From Burkholderiaceae bacterium (GTDB taxonomy: Bacteria > Pseudomonadota > Gammaproteobacteria > Burkholderiales > Burkholderiaceae_C): a stretch of 64,000 nucleotides of DNA. The DNA is taken from NCBI GenBank assembly GCA_014879745.1, contig JACSRM010000245.1, positions 1 to 64,000 of the forward strand. Reading direction: 5' to 3'. Shown in pieces: positions 9,796 through 19,866 of the stretch. A program made the position numbers and the translations under genes. The number at the start of each line of letters is the position of its first letter. Within the stretch, counting starts at the first letter, position 1. The notes under the pieces were generated by a model. That model worked only from the letters and a program-made list of their open reading frames with translations, had not been told where the DNA came from and did not search any database.

Positions 9796-10365
9796 TCAAG
9801 CCGGAATCAGCAAGCGGTTCAGGCGCTGCGCGAAATGCCGGCCGAACATGCGCGCCGTCTTGATGTCGCCCGGCACGAAAGCGTCGGCCGCTGCGCCGTG
9901 CCCGGCCTGCGCCATCAGCCCCGACCACGAACCGAGGCGATTCGCGGCCTCGCGGCAAGGCACGCCGAGGTGCTGCTCGGGCAGGATTGGGTTGCCGACC
10001 CACAGCATGCCGTGCTGCATGGCGAAGATGAACATCGACAACAAGGTGGACTGCTTGTCGCCCGCGGGCAGCGACGATACGGTGAAGCCGGCGGCGAGCT
10101 TGCCCTCGAGTCGCTGGGCGCGCCAGAGCGGGCCGGTCGAGTCCATGAAGCTCTTGAAGGGGCCGCTGACACCGCCCAGATAGGTCGGCGAGCCGAGGAT
10201 GAAGCCGTCGTACGAAACGAGTACGTCGGGCGTACCGGTGACTGCCTGCGCCTCGACGAGATCGAGATCGATGCCGTCGACCTCCGATGCCCCGGCGCCG
10301 ACCAGCCGCGCGATAAATTCGGTATGCCCGTGGGCGCTGTGATAGACGATCGCGATTCTGTTCAT
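9796..10365 (-). CDS. Flavodoxin family / WrbA-like NAD(P)H oxidoreductase
   Basis: MNRIAIVYHSAHGHTEFIARLV...; GFILGSPTYLGGVSGPFKSFMDST. Confidence 0.9.
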   Translation of the reverse strand: MNRIAIVYHSAHGHTEFIARLVGAGASEVDGIDLDLVEAQAVTGTPDVLVSYDGFILGSPTYLGGVSGPFKSFMDSTGPLWRAQRLEGKLAAGFTVSSLPAGDKQSTLLSMFIFAMQHGMLWVGNPILPEQHLGVPCREAANRLGSWSGLMAQAGHGAAADAFVPGDIKTARMFGRHFAQRLNRLLIPA

Positions 10366-10447
10366 GAGATGTGCTCCGGACGAGTTGCGGGATTTCGGCA
10401 AGCGGCTGTCGTTCGTCGAGAAATCGCGATCGATGAAGGTGCAGTTG

Positions 10448-10471
10448 GATGACGGGATGACGGGATGACGC
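10448..10471. repeat. 8-bp tandem repeat, three units (gatgacgg, gatgacgg, gatgacgc)
   Basis: Direct reading, intergenic between the DUF2938-like and flavodoxin genes. Confidence 0.8.
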
Positions 10472-10483
10472 GACGCGCGCGGC

Positions 10484-10975
10484 TCAGGCGGCACCGGCCA
10501 GCGCCACCGCCGCCAGGTAGAGCCCGAGGCCGAATACCGTGTGATTGGCGAGGTTGCGCAGGCAGTTCCCGAGCGGCGCCGCCGTCTTCGAGGCGAGGAA
10601 GCCCGAGCCCATGGCCGGCTGCATCAGGAACCACGGCACGACCACAGTGGCGGCACCGATGGCGATCGCCGGCAGCGCAGTCGGCCGCCCGAGCCAGGCC
10701 GGGCCCTGCACCGCGACCAGCAACGCCGCAAAGACGACGCCGACGACATAGTGCGTCAACCAGCCGAGGCCGAGTTCGTTGCGTACCGGCGCCGCTTTCG
10801 CAATGGCGTCGTGCGCGAACCGGCCGCGCGGCATGTGCCCGACCCAGCGGCCGACGAGCGCGAAGCCGGTGGTCGGCACCCCCAGGCGCGACAGCAGCAG
10901 GAGCCAGCCGTCCATCACCGCGGTGGCGCCGATGCCGATCAGGACGGTCTGTCCGATGACGTGGTGAGATTGCAT
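10484..10975 (-). CDS. DUF2938-like integral membrane protein
   Basis: MQSHHVIGQTVLIGIGATAVMDGWLLLLSRLGVPTTGFALVGRWVGHMPRGRF... Confidence 0.75.
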   Translation of the reverse strand: MQSHHVIGQTVLIGIGATAVMDGWLLLLSRLGVPTTGFALVGRWVGHMPRGRFAHDAIAKAAPVRNELGLGWLTHYVVGVVFAALLVAVQGPAWLGRPTALPAIAIGAATVVVPWFLMQPAMGSGFLASKTAAPLGNCLRNLANHTVFGLGLYLAAVALAGAA

Positions 10976-11018
10976 GCAAGACTCCTCGAGCGGGTTGAAG
11001 TTGTGAGCTGTCGACAGT

Positions 11019-11049
11019 AGGATAGAAGTTGAAGTCAACTTCATGTCAA
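11019..11049 (-). promoter_or_regulatory. MerR-type promoter/operator: -35 TTGACA, 19-bp spacer, -10 TATCCT
   Basis: Minus strand TTGACA-TGAAGTTGACTTCAACTTC-TATCCT; spacer contains the perfect palindrome GAAGTTGA-CT-TCAACTTC (11025-11042). Confidence 0.85.
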
Positions 11050-11059
11050 GCGGTTTTTG

Positions 11060-11488
11060 ATGGATATCTCGGAAGTCGCGAAGAAGTCGGGCGTCGCCGC
11101 GTCGGCGCTGCGCTACTACGAACGCAAGGGCCTGATCCGTTCGCTCGAATCGCAAGGCGCGCGGCGCAAGTTTTCGCCGGCCGTGCTGGACCAGCTCGCG
11201 CTGATCGCACTCGGGCAGGCGGCAGGGTTCTCGCTGGACGAGATCCGGGCCATGTTCACGCCGGGCGGCGAGCCGAATATCGACCGCGCCATGCTGACGG
11301 CGAAGGCCGACGAGCTCGAGCGGATGGTCAAGCGCCTCAGAGCCATGATCGAGGGCCTGCGCCACGCGGCGGTCTGCCCGGCGCCGAGCCACGCCGCCTG
11401 CCCATCGTTTCAGCGGCTGCTGAAGGCGGCCGCTGCCGGAGCGCTCGAGACCCGCCAGCGGCGCCTCGCCCCCCGCAAACGCGGATGA
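11060..11488 (+). CDS. MerR-family transcriptional regulator
   Basis: DISEVAKKSGVAASALRYYERKGLIRSLESQGARRKFSPAVLDQLALI; C-terminal CPAPSHAAC. Confidence 0.95.
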   Translation: MDISEVAKKSGVAASALRYYERKGLIRSLESQGARRKFSPAVLDQLALIALGQAAGFSLDEIRAMFTPGGEPNIDRAMLTAKADELERMVKRLRAMIEGLRHAAVCPAPSHAACPSFQRLLKAAAAGALETRQRRLAPRKRG

Positions 11489-11539
11489 GCCGGGACGATT
11501 CCCTGCAGGGTGCGCAGCGCCGGGCCGCCGTGACCCGCT

Positions 11540-13654
11540 CTACCCGGCCGCGCCTCGCCGCGCCCCCGGCCGCGTGGCGATCAGTGCCGCGGCGGCGGTG
11601 TCATGAATGCGGTGCGCGTCGTGCGCCAGCAGCGCGAGACGGCGCAGCAGCCAGGGGGTGAAATCCTCGGTCGGATGCGCCGACGGCAGGCGCGACAGCG
11701 CTTCCAGATCGACCGCCGGGGCGGGCCCGGTACCCTCCAGGGTCAGGCAGCGCGCGAGCGTGGCCTGCGTCTGCGCCAGCGCAGCGATCGCGGCCTGATC
11801 GAGCTCGGCGCGGCGCGTGGCGAGCGTCATGCGCACCATCGACAGATGCGCCATCAGATGCTGGCCGTGGTCGATCAATGCCGCCACGTCCTTCAGCGGC
11901 AGGCGCACGGCGCGCGGTTCGGCGCTGCTGCGCTGCAGTGCGCCGGCGAGCAGCGCGAACGCATCGTAGGCGCGCCGGCGCGACAGGCGCTGCGCGACCT
12001 GGTCGCCGGGTTGCAGGCGCAGGGAATGGCTGGCGTAGTCGTCCAGCTCCTTCAGCGCGCGCGTGATCGCATCCGGCAGCCTGCGCCGCTCCCATGAGGG
12101 CAGCACGTAGCTGAAGGCCCAGGCCAGCGCCGCGCCGAGCACGGTATCCGCGACGCGTTCGGGAATCGCGAAGCCCTCCGCCGGCAGCATCATGTGGGTC
12201 TGTAGCAGCGCCATCACGCTCGCCGCGCAGGCCGTGAGCCAGTAGCGTTGCAGCACGAAGGCGTGCGCGATGCCGACCGCGGCGACGAATACCAGCGACA
12301 GCGCGGCGCTGCTGTGGACCGGCGACAGCGCGAGCACCACGCCGCAGCCGAGCACGGTGCCGCCGATCCGCGCATTGCGCCGCGCCAGCGTCTGCTCCAG
12401 GCTGCCGCGCAGCACCACCGCGACGCTCAGCACCAGCCATTGGGGGTGCGACGCCCACGGCAGCACCTGGGCGATGTAGTACGCGCTGCACAGCGCGAGC
12501 CCCGCGCGCACCGCATGGCGCAGCACCGGCGAGCTGCCGCTCCAATGCGTGCGCAGCGCGGCCAGCGGCCAGCCCTCGGGGGCGACGAATTTCTGCAGCT
12601 CGCTGCGGCTCAGCGGCGAAGCCGCGCCTTCGCCGCGCTGCAGCGCGCGGATGCGGCGCACCTCGGCGTCGAGCCGGCGCAGGCGATTCTCCAGCGCCGG
12701 CAGCAGACGCCGGCGGTCATCATCGGTGGCCAGCGGCGAGCCGGCGAACAGGGCCTGGAGGTCGAGCGCAGGCAAGGCGTCGGGAACGTCGCCGCGGCGC
12801 ACCGCCTGCGCCGCGGCATCCAGCCCCTTTGCAATGCCGAGCAGCGCGCTGGACATCCGGCCGAGAATCCAGCGGCCGCCGTCGTCCTGCGCCAGAGCGT
12901 CGAGATCGAGCCGGCTCGCCAGCAGCACGTCGCGCAGCTCGATCGTGAGCAGCACGATGCCGATCTCGCGCTGCGCGTTCGCGCCGTCGGGCTGGGCGAA
13001 GACAAGGTCGCGCGCGCTCTGCAGCCGATCGGCGAGCCCGACTTCGCCCTGGATCCAGGCCTGCATGCTGCGCGTATCGTCCGCGCCCGCCGCGGGCGAA
13101 GCGAGCAGCCCGGCGCGCGAGCGCAGCAGGCCGGCCGCGGCGGCGAGCACCTCGCCGAGCGCCAGCGCACGGTAGCGCCGCTGCAGCAGCGCGCCACTGA
13201 CGAGCGACCAGACCAGGTAGACGGCGGCACCGACCGCATTCCACAGCACCAGCTCGGGCAGCGACGTGCTCCCCGGCGGCACCGCCATCGTGAAGATCAG
13301 CGCGAGGATGGGCGCGAACGCCGCCGCGCCGGCACGTGCGCCCCAGGCCATCGCCATCATCGCGCCAAAGGCAATCAGCGCGACGGCGGCGCCCATCCAC
13401 AGCGGCGTCGGCATCAACCACAGCGTGACGGCCGACGATACGACGCTCAGCACCGCCGCCGTGCAAACCCTGATCCAGGTCCGCGCCACCGTATTCGGCA
13501 CGTCGGCCAGGCTCGCGCAGACCGCGCCACCGAGCGCCAGCGCGGCCGCGTGCGGACCCTCCAGCGTGTGGACGACGAGCTGGATGATCGCGATGCCGCA
13601 CGCGACGGTAAAGCCGTTCAGCGCGTACGCGGGAAGGTCGAGCAGGCGCTTCAT
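11540..13654 (-). CDS. FUSC-family (YccS/aromatic-acid-exporter-like) membrane protein
   Basis: [28 protein letters not shown]...; two TM blocks, [67 protein letters not shown]. Confidence 0.9.
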   Translation of the reverse strand: MKRLLDLPAYALNGFTVACGIAIIQLVVHTLEGPHAAALALGGAVCASLADVPNTVARTWIRVCTAAVLSVVSSAVTLWLMPTPLWMGAAVALIAFGAMMAMAWGARAGAAAFAPILALIFTMAVPPGSTSLPELVLWNAVGAAVYLVWSLVSGALLQRRYRALALGEVLAAAAGLLRSRAGLLASPAAGADDTRSMQAWIQGEVGLADRLQSARDLVFAQPDGANAQREIGIVLLTIELRDVLLASRLDLDALAQDDGGRWILGRMSSALLGIAKGLDAAAQAVRRGDVPDALPALDLQALFAGSPLATDDDRRRLLPALENRLRRLDAEVRRIRALQRGEGAASPLSRSELQKFVAPEGWPLAALRTHWSGSSPVLRHAVRAGLALCSAYYIAQVLPWASHPQWLVLSVAVVLRGSLEQTLARRNARIGGTVLGCGVVLALSPVHSSAALSLVFVAAVGIAHAFVLQRYWLTACAASVMALLQTHMMLPAEGFAIPERVADTVLGAALAWAFSYVLPSWERRRLPDAITRALKELDDYASHSLRLQPGDQVAQRLSRRRAYDAFALLAGALQRSSAEPRAVRLPLKDVAALIDHGQHLMAHLSMVRMTLATRRAELDQAAIAALAQTQATLARCLTLEGTGPAPAVDLEALSRLPSAHPTEDFTPWLLRRLALLAHDAHRIHDTAAAALIATRPGARRGAAG

Positions 13655-13696
13655 CGATGCGCGCGATTCTGGGCCATGCGGCTGCGCTTGTCCGCT

Positions 13697-13829
13697 CGCC
13701 CGAAGCCACTGGCGCTCCCCTCGCGGGACGCGAACGAAGTGAGCTTGGGGCCGCAAGTCAGTGGCGCCCGGCCGCCCGAAGCCACTGACGCTCCCCTCGG
13801 GGGACGCGAACGAAGTGAGCTTGGGGCCG
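13697..13829. repeat. Two direct copies of a 57-bp REP-like element
   Basis: 13697-13753 and 13773-13829: cgcccgaagccactgRcgctcccctcgSgggacgcgaacgaagtgagcttggggccg (2 mismatches); inverted GTCAGTGGC between the copies. Confidence 0.9.
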
Positions 13830-13912
13830 TTCAACCCGAGGCTTGTGCCCCTCCGGCGCGCGAAACAGGGTGCGGGTGTATGGTGAATGCCGCCGCAAAG
13901 GAGATTCGAGCG

Positions 13913-15784
13913 ATGCCAGCCGATCCAAAGCCCAACCCGAGCCCGACGCCGGATTCGCGCTTCGGCCAGTGGAACCACTGGAACGTCGGCTACTGGCTGC
14001 TCGCGATGCTTGCGCTCTTGAGCGTGCAGACGCTGTGGCAGGGTACGCGCGGCGTCGAGGTCGTGCCGTACAGCGAGTTCCAGAAGGCGCTCGCCGACAA
14101 CAAGATCAGCGAAGTCGTGATCGGCGATACGACCTTCACTGCGAAGCTGAAGAGTCCCGAAAACGGCAAGAGCGTGATCGTCACCAATCGCGTCGATCCG
14201 GCGGTCGTCGCCGAACTGTCGAAGTACGACATACCGTACCGCCGCGTCGTCGAGAGCACCTTCCTGCGCGACCTGACGTCGTGGGTCGCACCGGCGCTGA
14301 TCTTCTTCGGGCTGTGGTTCTTCCTGATCCGCCGCTTCGCCAACCAGCAGGGTCTGGGCGGACTGATGGGCGTCGGCAAGAGCCGCGCGAGAACTTACGT
14401 CGAGACCGACACCGGCGTGAGCTTTGCCGATGTCGCCGGCGTTGAGGAGGCAAAGGCCGAGCTGCAGGAGATCGTCGCCTTCCTGAGGGACCCGCAGGGC
14501 CACAGCCGGCTCGGCGCGCGCATGCCTAAGGGGGTGCTCTTGATCGGCCCGCCCGGCACAGGCAAGACGCTGCTCGCGCGCGCCGTCGCGGGCGAGGCGG
14601 GGGTGCCGTTCTTCAGCATCTCGGGCAGCGAGTTCGTCGAGATGTTCGTCGGCGTCGGCGCGGCGCGCGTGCGCGACCTCTTCGAGCAGGCGCGCGCGCA
14701 GGCGCCGGCCATCATCTTCATCGACGAGCTGGACGCCCTCGGCCGTGCGCGCGGCGCCGGCGGCATGATCGGCGGCCACGACGAGCGCGAGCAGACCTTG
14801 AACCAGCTGCTCGTCGAGTTGGACGGCTTCGACAGTTCGGGCGGCCTCGTGCTGCTGGCGGCGACGAACCGGCCCGAGATCCTCGACCCGGCCTTGCTGC
14901 GCGCCGGCCGCTTCGACCGTCAGGTGCTCGTCGACCGGCCCGACAAGAAGGGCCGCCTCGAGATCCTGCAGGTCCACGCGCGCAAGCTGCGGCTCGCAAG
15001 CGGCGTCGAGCTCGAGCAGGTCGCGGCGCTGACGACCGGCTTCTCGGGCGCCGACCTCGCCAACCTGTGCAACGAGGCGGCGCTCGCCGCAACGCGGCGC
15101 GACGCCGCCGAGGTGACGCTGGCCGACTTCACGCTTGCGATCGAGCGCATCGTCGCCGGCCTCGAGAAGAAGAGCCGCGTGCTGAACCCGCGCGAGCGCG
15201 AGATCACCGCCTACCACGAGATGGGCCACGCGCTCGTCGCGATCGCGCTGCCGGGCACCGACCGCGTGCACAAGATCTCGATCATCCCGCGCGGCATCGG
15301 CGCGCTCGGCTATACGATCCAGCGCCCGACCGAGGACCGCTTCCTGATGACGCGCGACGAGCTCGAGCACAAGATCATGGTGCTGCTCGGCGGGCGCGCC
15401 GCGGAGCACGTCGTCTACGGCCACCTCTCGACCGGCGCCGCCGACGACCTCGCGAAGGCGACCGACATCGCGCGCGACATGGCGACGCGCTACGGCATGG
15501 TCGAGGAGCTCGGCTACCTCGCCTACGACGAACGCGCGCCGACGCTGCTCGATCCGACCGGCCTTGGTCAGCCGCAGCACGGCCTCGTCGCGAGCCCCGA
15601 GACGCAGCAACGCATTGACGAGGCGGTGCGCGCGATCGTGATGGACGCCTTCGCGCGCGCCCGCGCGATCCTCGTCGAGCGCCGCGACCTGCTCGAACGC
15701 TGCGCGCGCGAGCTGCTCGCGAAGGAGACGCTCGACGAGGCGCAACTGCGCGCCCTGCTCGACGCGGCGCCGGCTGCGGCCTGA
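13913..15784 (+). CDS. ftsH: ATP-dependent zinc metalloprotease FtsH (likely paralog)
   Basis: Walker [12 protein letters not shown] region, HEMGH zinc site; RBS aaggag upstream of ATG 13913. Confidence 0.95.
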   Translation: MPADPKPNPSPTPDSRFGQWNHWNVGYWLLAMLALLSVQTLWQGTRGVEVVPYSEFQKALADNKISEVVIGDTTFTAKLKSPENGKSVIVTNRVDPAVVAELSKYDIPYRRVVESTFLRDLTSWVAPALIFFGLWFFLIRRFANQQGLGGLMGVGKSRARTYVETDTGVSFADVAGVEEAKAELQEIVAFLRDPQGHSRLGARMPKGVLLIGPPGTGKTLLARAVAGEAGVPFFSISGSEFVEMFVGVGAARVRDLFEQARAQAPAIIFIDELDALGRARGAGGMIGGHDEREQTLNQLLVELDGFDSSGGLVLLAATNRPEILDPALLRAGRFDRQVLVDRPDKKGRLEILQVHARKLRLASGVELEQVAALTTGFSGADLANLCNEAALAATRRDAAEVTLADFTLAIERIVAGLEKKSRVLNPREREITAYHEMGHALVAIALPGTDRVHKISIIPRGIGALGYTIQRPTEDRFLMTRDELEHKIMVLLGGRAAEHVVYGHLSTGAADDLAKATDIARDMATRYGMVEELGYLAYDERAPTLLDPTGLGQPQHGLVASPETQQRIDEAVRAIVMDAFARARAILVERRDLLERCARELLAKETLDEAQLRALLDAAPAAA

Positions 15785-15959
15785 GAGCAGCCGCAGGCAC
15801 TCGCACCCGGTTCGCGCCTGCGCAATGGCCTGCGCAATGACCCTCGTTGACGAAGCGCCACGCCTCGCCTACCGTTGCGCCGGCCGATGCTTGACGCATC
15901 CTCGAGCAAACCCATCCACCGCGGCCGCGCGCCGACTCACCACTGCGAAGGAAGCCCCC

Positions 15960-16970
15960 ATGTCAGCGATCGATCGTCGTGCGTTCCTGAACCTTGCCGG
16001 CGCCGCCGGGCTCGCGGGGGTGTGGCCCACCGCGCGCGCTGCCGACGCGCAGGCCAAGGCCGAGGGGCAGGCAGTGTTCTACGCCAACATCACGGCCGTC
16101 AAGCCGATCATGGACGCGTTCGAGGCGGCGACCGGCGTGAAGGGCGTCTACACCCGGATCTCGAGCTCGAAGTTCGTCTCGACCGTGACGACCGAGGCCG
16201 ACGCCGGCAAGCTCCTCGCCGACGTCGTGCAGGCGCCGCTGCCGGTGCTCGAGCTGCTGAAGGCGAAGGGCATCCTTGCGCCGTACAAGTCGCCGGCCGC
16301 AGCCGGCTACCCGGACTGGTCGCGGCCCGACGACAGCATCCAGCTGTTCGGCATCGAGTACGTCTCGTATCTCTTCAACAAGACCATCGTCAAGCCGGCC
16401 GATGCGCCGGCGCGCTACGAGGATCTGGCCGATCCGAAGTGGAAGAACAGAATAGTGATGGCCAACCCTGCGAACCACTCGTCGACGATCTCGTGGCTTG
16501 TCGGCCTGAAGGAGAAGGTCTTCAAGTCCGAAGGCGACTGGACGAATTTCGTCAAGGCGCTCGCCGCGAACAAGCCGATGTTCGTCGCCTCGTTCGGGCC
16601 GACGCCGGCGCCGATCGAAAGCGGCGAGAAGCCGATCGGCATCTCGATGCCGAAGTACATCGTCACGAAGGCGCCCGCTCCGCTCGACTGGGCGCCGCGC
16701 AGCGGCGAGCCGCTCTTGGGCACGCCGCGCGCGATCGCGATCACGGCCAAGGCGCCGCACCCGGCGGCGGCGCGCGCGTTCATGGACTTCTGGCTTTCGA
16801 AGCCAGCGATGGCGCTGCTCGCCAAGGACGTCGGCGAGTACGTCCTCGCGCCCGGCGTGTTCCCGCCGATAGCCGGTATCGACGCGGCGAAGGTCGTCGC
16901 GATCCGCGACCTGCCGAACGACGAGATCGAGAAGTGGGGCGCCGAGTTCAAGCGCATCTTCGCCGCCTGA
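15960..16970 (+). CDS. ABC transporter substrate-binding protein, Fe(III)/FbpA type, Tat-like signal
   Basis: MSAIDRRAFLNLAGAAGLAGVWPTARAADA; type II periplasmic binding protein features; followed by ATPase and permease genes. Confidence 0.88.
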   Translation: MSAIDRRAFLNLAGAAGLAGVWPTARAADAQAKAEGQAVFYANITAVKPIMDAFEAATGVKGVYTRISSSKFVSTVTTEADAGKLLADVVQAPLPVLELLKAKGILAPYKSPAAAGYPDWSRPDDSIQLFGIEYVSYLFNKTIVKPADAPARYEDLADPKWKNRIVMANPANHSSTISWLVGLKEKVFKSEGDWTNFVKALAANKPMFVASFGPTPAPIESGEKPIGISMPKYIVTKAPAPLDWAPRSGEPLLGTPRAIAITAKAPHPAAARAFMDFWLSKPAMALLAKDVGEYVLAPGVFPPIAGIDAAKVVAIRDLPNDEIEKWGAEFKRIFAA

Positions 16971-16977
16971 GCGGGCG

Positions 16978-18066
16978 ATGGAGATCCGCATCGACGGCGT
17001 CGGCAAGAGCTACGTCGCCGAAGGCAAGGAAGTCCGCGCGCTCGACCGCGTCGACCTGACGATCCCGGCGAACCGCATCTTCACGCTGCTCGGCCCGAGC
17101 GGCTGCGGCAAGACGACGCTGCTGCGCTGCATCGTCGGCCTCGAGACGCCCGACAGCGGCGAGATCAGGATCGGCGGCGAGATCGTCTGGTCCGCGGCGC
17201 GCGGCATCAACGTCCCGCCCGAGAAGCGCGGCCTCGGCATGGTATTCCAGACGTATGCGATCTGGCCGCACATGAGCGTGTTCGACAACGTCGCCTACCC
17301 GCTGCAGATCCGCGGCCTGGCGCGGCGCGAGATCGACGCCAAGGTGGCCGCCGCGCTGCGCTTCGTCCAGCTCGAAGGGCTCGACAAGCGTTCCGCGACG
17401 CGGCTTTCGGGCGGCCAGCAGCAGCGCGTCGCGCTCGCCCGTGCGCTCGTCGCCGAGCCGAAGGTGATCCTGTTCGACGAGCCGCTCTCCAACCTCGACG
17501 CCAAGCTGCGCGAGGAGACGCGCAAGGAGTTGAAGACCTTCCTCGGCCAGCTCGGCATCACGGCGGTGTATGTGACGCACGACCGCGTCGAGGCGCTCGC
17601 GCTGTCGGACGCGATCGCCGTGATGCGGGCCGGCGCGATCGTCGAGATCGGCACGCCGCAGAAGATCTACTTCCAGGCCGACCACCGCTTCGTCGCCGAC
17701 TTCATCGGCCGCGCGAACCTGATCGACGCCAAGGTGCGCGGCGTCGAAGGCGGGCACACCGTCGTCGACACCGCGCTCGGCGCATTCGCCTGCCAGCAGC
17801 GCGATCTGGCTGCCGGCAGCGAGGCGACGCTTTGCATCCGCCCCGAGTTCATGCGCGTCGATGCGGGCTCGGCGGCGGCGGGCGTCAACAACACGGTCGA
17901 CGGCGTCGTCGAATCGATCGCCTTCGTCGGCGAGGTCTACGAAGTCGAGATCCGCGCTGCCGGGCTGCTGCTGCTCGCGCGCGTCGAACCCGATGCCGAG
18001 ATCCACGCCGGCGACACGGTGCGCTTCGGCGTCGATCCGGCGCACTGCCTGCTCGTCTCGCGCTAG
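16978..18066 (+). CDS. ABC transporter ATP-binding protein (FbpC/PotA type)
   Basis: [31 protein letters not shown]-like C-terminus. Confidence 0.95.
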   Translation: MEIRIDGVGKSYVAEGKEVRALDRVDLTIPANRIFTLLGPSGCGKTTLLRCIVGLETPDSGEIRIGGEIVWSAARGINVPPEKRGLGMVFQTYAIWPHMSVFDNVAYPLQIRGLARREIDAKVAAALRFVQLEGLDKRSATRLSGGQQQRVALARALVAEPKVILFDEPLSNLDAKLREETRKELKTFLGQLGITAVYVTHDRVEALALSDAIAVMRAGAIVEIGTPQKIYFQADHRFVADFIGRANLIDAKVRGVEGGHTVVDTALGAFACQQRDLAAGSEATLCIRPEFMRVDAGSAAAGVNNTVDGVVESIAFVGEVYEVEIRAAGLLLLARVEPDAEIHAGDTVRFGVDPAHCLLVSR

Positions 18067-18081
18067 CCGCGTGCGGACCGC

Positions 18082-19770
18082 ATGAACCCGTCGCGCCCGG
18101 CGCTGACCTACACGCTGATCGCGATCGTCGGCCTGTTGACGGTCGCGCCGGTCGCGATGCTCGCGTTCGGCAGCTTCTCGCAGGGGCTCAATGCATTCGG
18201 CCAGTTCACGACGCAGAAGTACGTCGCCGCGTACACCGACCCGGCGCTGCTCGGCGTCATCATCAACACGGTCGTCTTCGTGATCGGCTCGACCATCGTC
18301 GCGACCGGCCTCGCCCTCGTCTTCGCGTACCTGAACACGCGCACCGATATCCCGTTCAAGTTCCTGTTCGGCGTGCTCGCGATCGTCCCGATGATGATCC
18401 CGCACCTGCTGTTCTCGGTCGCCTGGGGGTTGCTGCTGAACCCTTCCAACGGCCTCGTCAACGTCGCGCTGATGGACGCGCTCAGCCTGCCCGACGCGCC
18501 GTTCGACATCTACTCGCTGCACGGCATGATCCTCGTCGAGGGGGTCTTGAACATGCCGATCGCGTATCTCATCATCGCCCCCGCGATGGCGTCGTTCGAC
18601 GTCTCGCTCGAGGAATCGTCGCGCGTCTTCGGCGCCGGCACCTGGCGCACGCTGCTGCGCGTGACGCTGCCGGTGCTGCGTCCTGCCATCCTCGCCGCCT
18701 TCGTGCTCGGCATCGTGCGCAGCCTGGCGTCGTACGCGGTGCCGCGCGTGCTGGGCACGCCGGGGCGCGTCGAGGTGCTCGCGACCTACCTCTACGAAAT
18801 GATCGCGACCGGCTACTCGCCCGACTACGGCAAGGCCGCCGCGCTCGGCATGAGCGCGCTCGCGACCTCGGTCGCCCTGATCTGGGCCTACCGCGCGCTG
18901 ACCGCCGAGAGCGGCAGGTTCGTCACGATCTCGAGCCGCGGCTGGCGGCCGACGGTGATCGCGCTCGGCCGGGCGCGGCTGCCGCTCTTCGCCGCCGTCG
19001 CGGCACTCTCGTTCATCGTCGTCGTGCTGCCCGTCGCGGTGCTGCTCTACACCTCGTTCGTACCGTACTCGATGGTGCCAACTGCGCAGGCCTTCGCGCA
19101 GATGAGCTGGCGCCACTGGATCGAGGTGATCGAGGACCCGACCTCGCTGCTCGCGCTGCGCAACAGCGTCTTTCTGGCCGTCGTCGGGGCGACGCTCGGC
19201 GTGCTGCTGTCGCTCTTCGTCGCCTACGTCATCGTCAAGCTGCGCACCCGCGCCGCCGGCGTGCTGGAGTCGCTGACCTATCTTTCGTTCTCGTTTCCGG
19301 GCATCGTCATCGGCGTCGGCTTCATGTGGTTCTTCGTCCAGACGCCGCTTTATGCGACGCTCACCGCGCTGCTCGTCGGCTACATCGCGACCTACCTGCC
19401 GTACGGCGTGCGCCCGCTCGCGAGCGCCTTCGTGCAGGTCCACGCCCACCTCGAGGAGTCCTCGCTCGTCTGCGGCGCAAGCCCGATGACGACGGCACGC
19501 CGCATCATCGTGCCGCTGCTGATCCCGGGCGTCGTCTCGGCGTGGATCCTGATGGCGGCGATGTTCGTTCGCGAGCTGACGCTGTCGGTCGTCCTCTCTC
19601 GCCCCGGCAGCGAGGTGCTCGCGGTGCAGATCCTCGCCTTCGCCGACGACGGCCTGTGGGGCAAGCTGTCGGCGCTCGGCATCATCATGATCGGCATCTC
19701 GACCGCGCTCGTGCTCGCCGCGAGCTTCGTCGGCGCGCGGTTCAAGGCGACGCAGGGGGCGGCGGGGTAG
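18082..19770 (+). CDS. ABC transporter permease (FbpB-type, duplicated BPD domain)
   Basis: Two binding-protein-dependent transport permease repeats; EESSRVFGAGTWRTLLRVTLPVLRP and EESSLVCGASPMTTARRIIVPLLIPG. Confidence 0.95.
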   Translation: MNPSRPALTYTLIAIVGLLTVAPVAMLAFGSFSQGLNAFGQFTTQKYVAAYTDPALLGVIINTVVFVIGSTIVATGLALVFAYLNTRTDIPFKFLFGVLAIVPMMIPHLLFSVAWGLLLNPSNGLVNVALMDALSLPDAPFDIYSLHGMILVEGVLNMPIAYLIIAPAMASFDVSLEESSRVFGAGTWRTLLRVTLPVLRPAILAAFVLGIVRSLASYAVPRVLGTPGRVEVLATYLYEMIATGYSPDYGKAAALGMSALATSVALIWAYRALTAESGRFVTISSRGWRPTVIALGRARLPLFAAVAALSFIVVVLPVAVLLYTSFVPYSMVPTAQAFAQMSWRHWIEVIEDPTSLLALRNSVFLAVVGATLGVLLSLFVAYVIVKLRTRAAGVLESLTYLSFSFPGIVIGVGFMWFFVQTPLYATLTALLVGYIATYLPYGVRPLASAFVQVHAHLEESSLVCGASPMTTARRIIVPLLIPGVVSAWILMAAMFVRELTLSVVLSRPGSEVLAVQILAFADDGLWGKLSALGIIMIGISTALVLAASFVGARFKATQGAAG

Positions 19771-19866
19771 CAAGGCGCGGCATCGGCGGCCAAGCGTCGC
19801 CATCGTTCGATGGCCGCGCGATGCGGTCGCCGACAATCGGCGCTGACCCTGCACTGCCCAGCCCCG

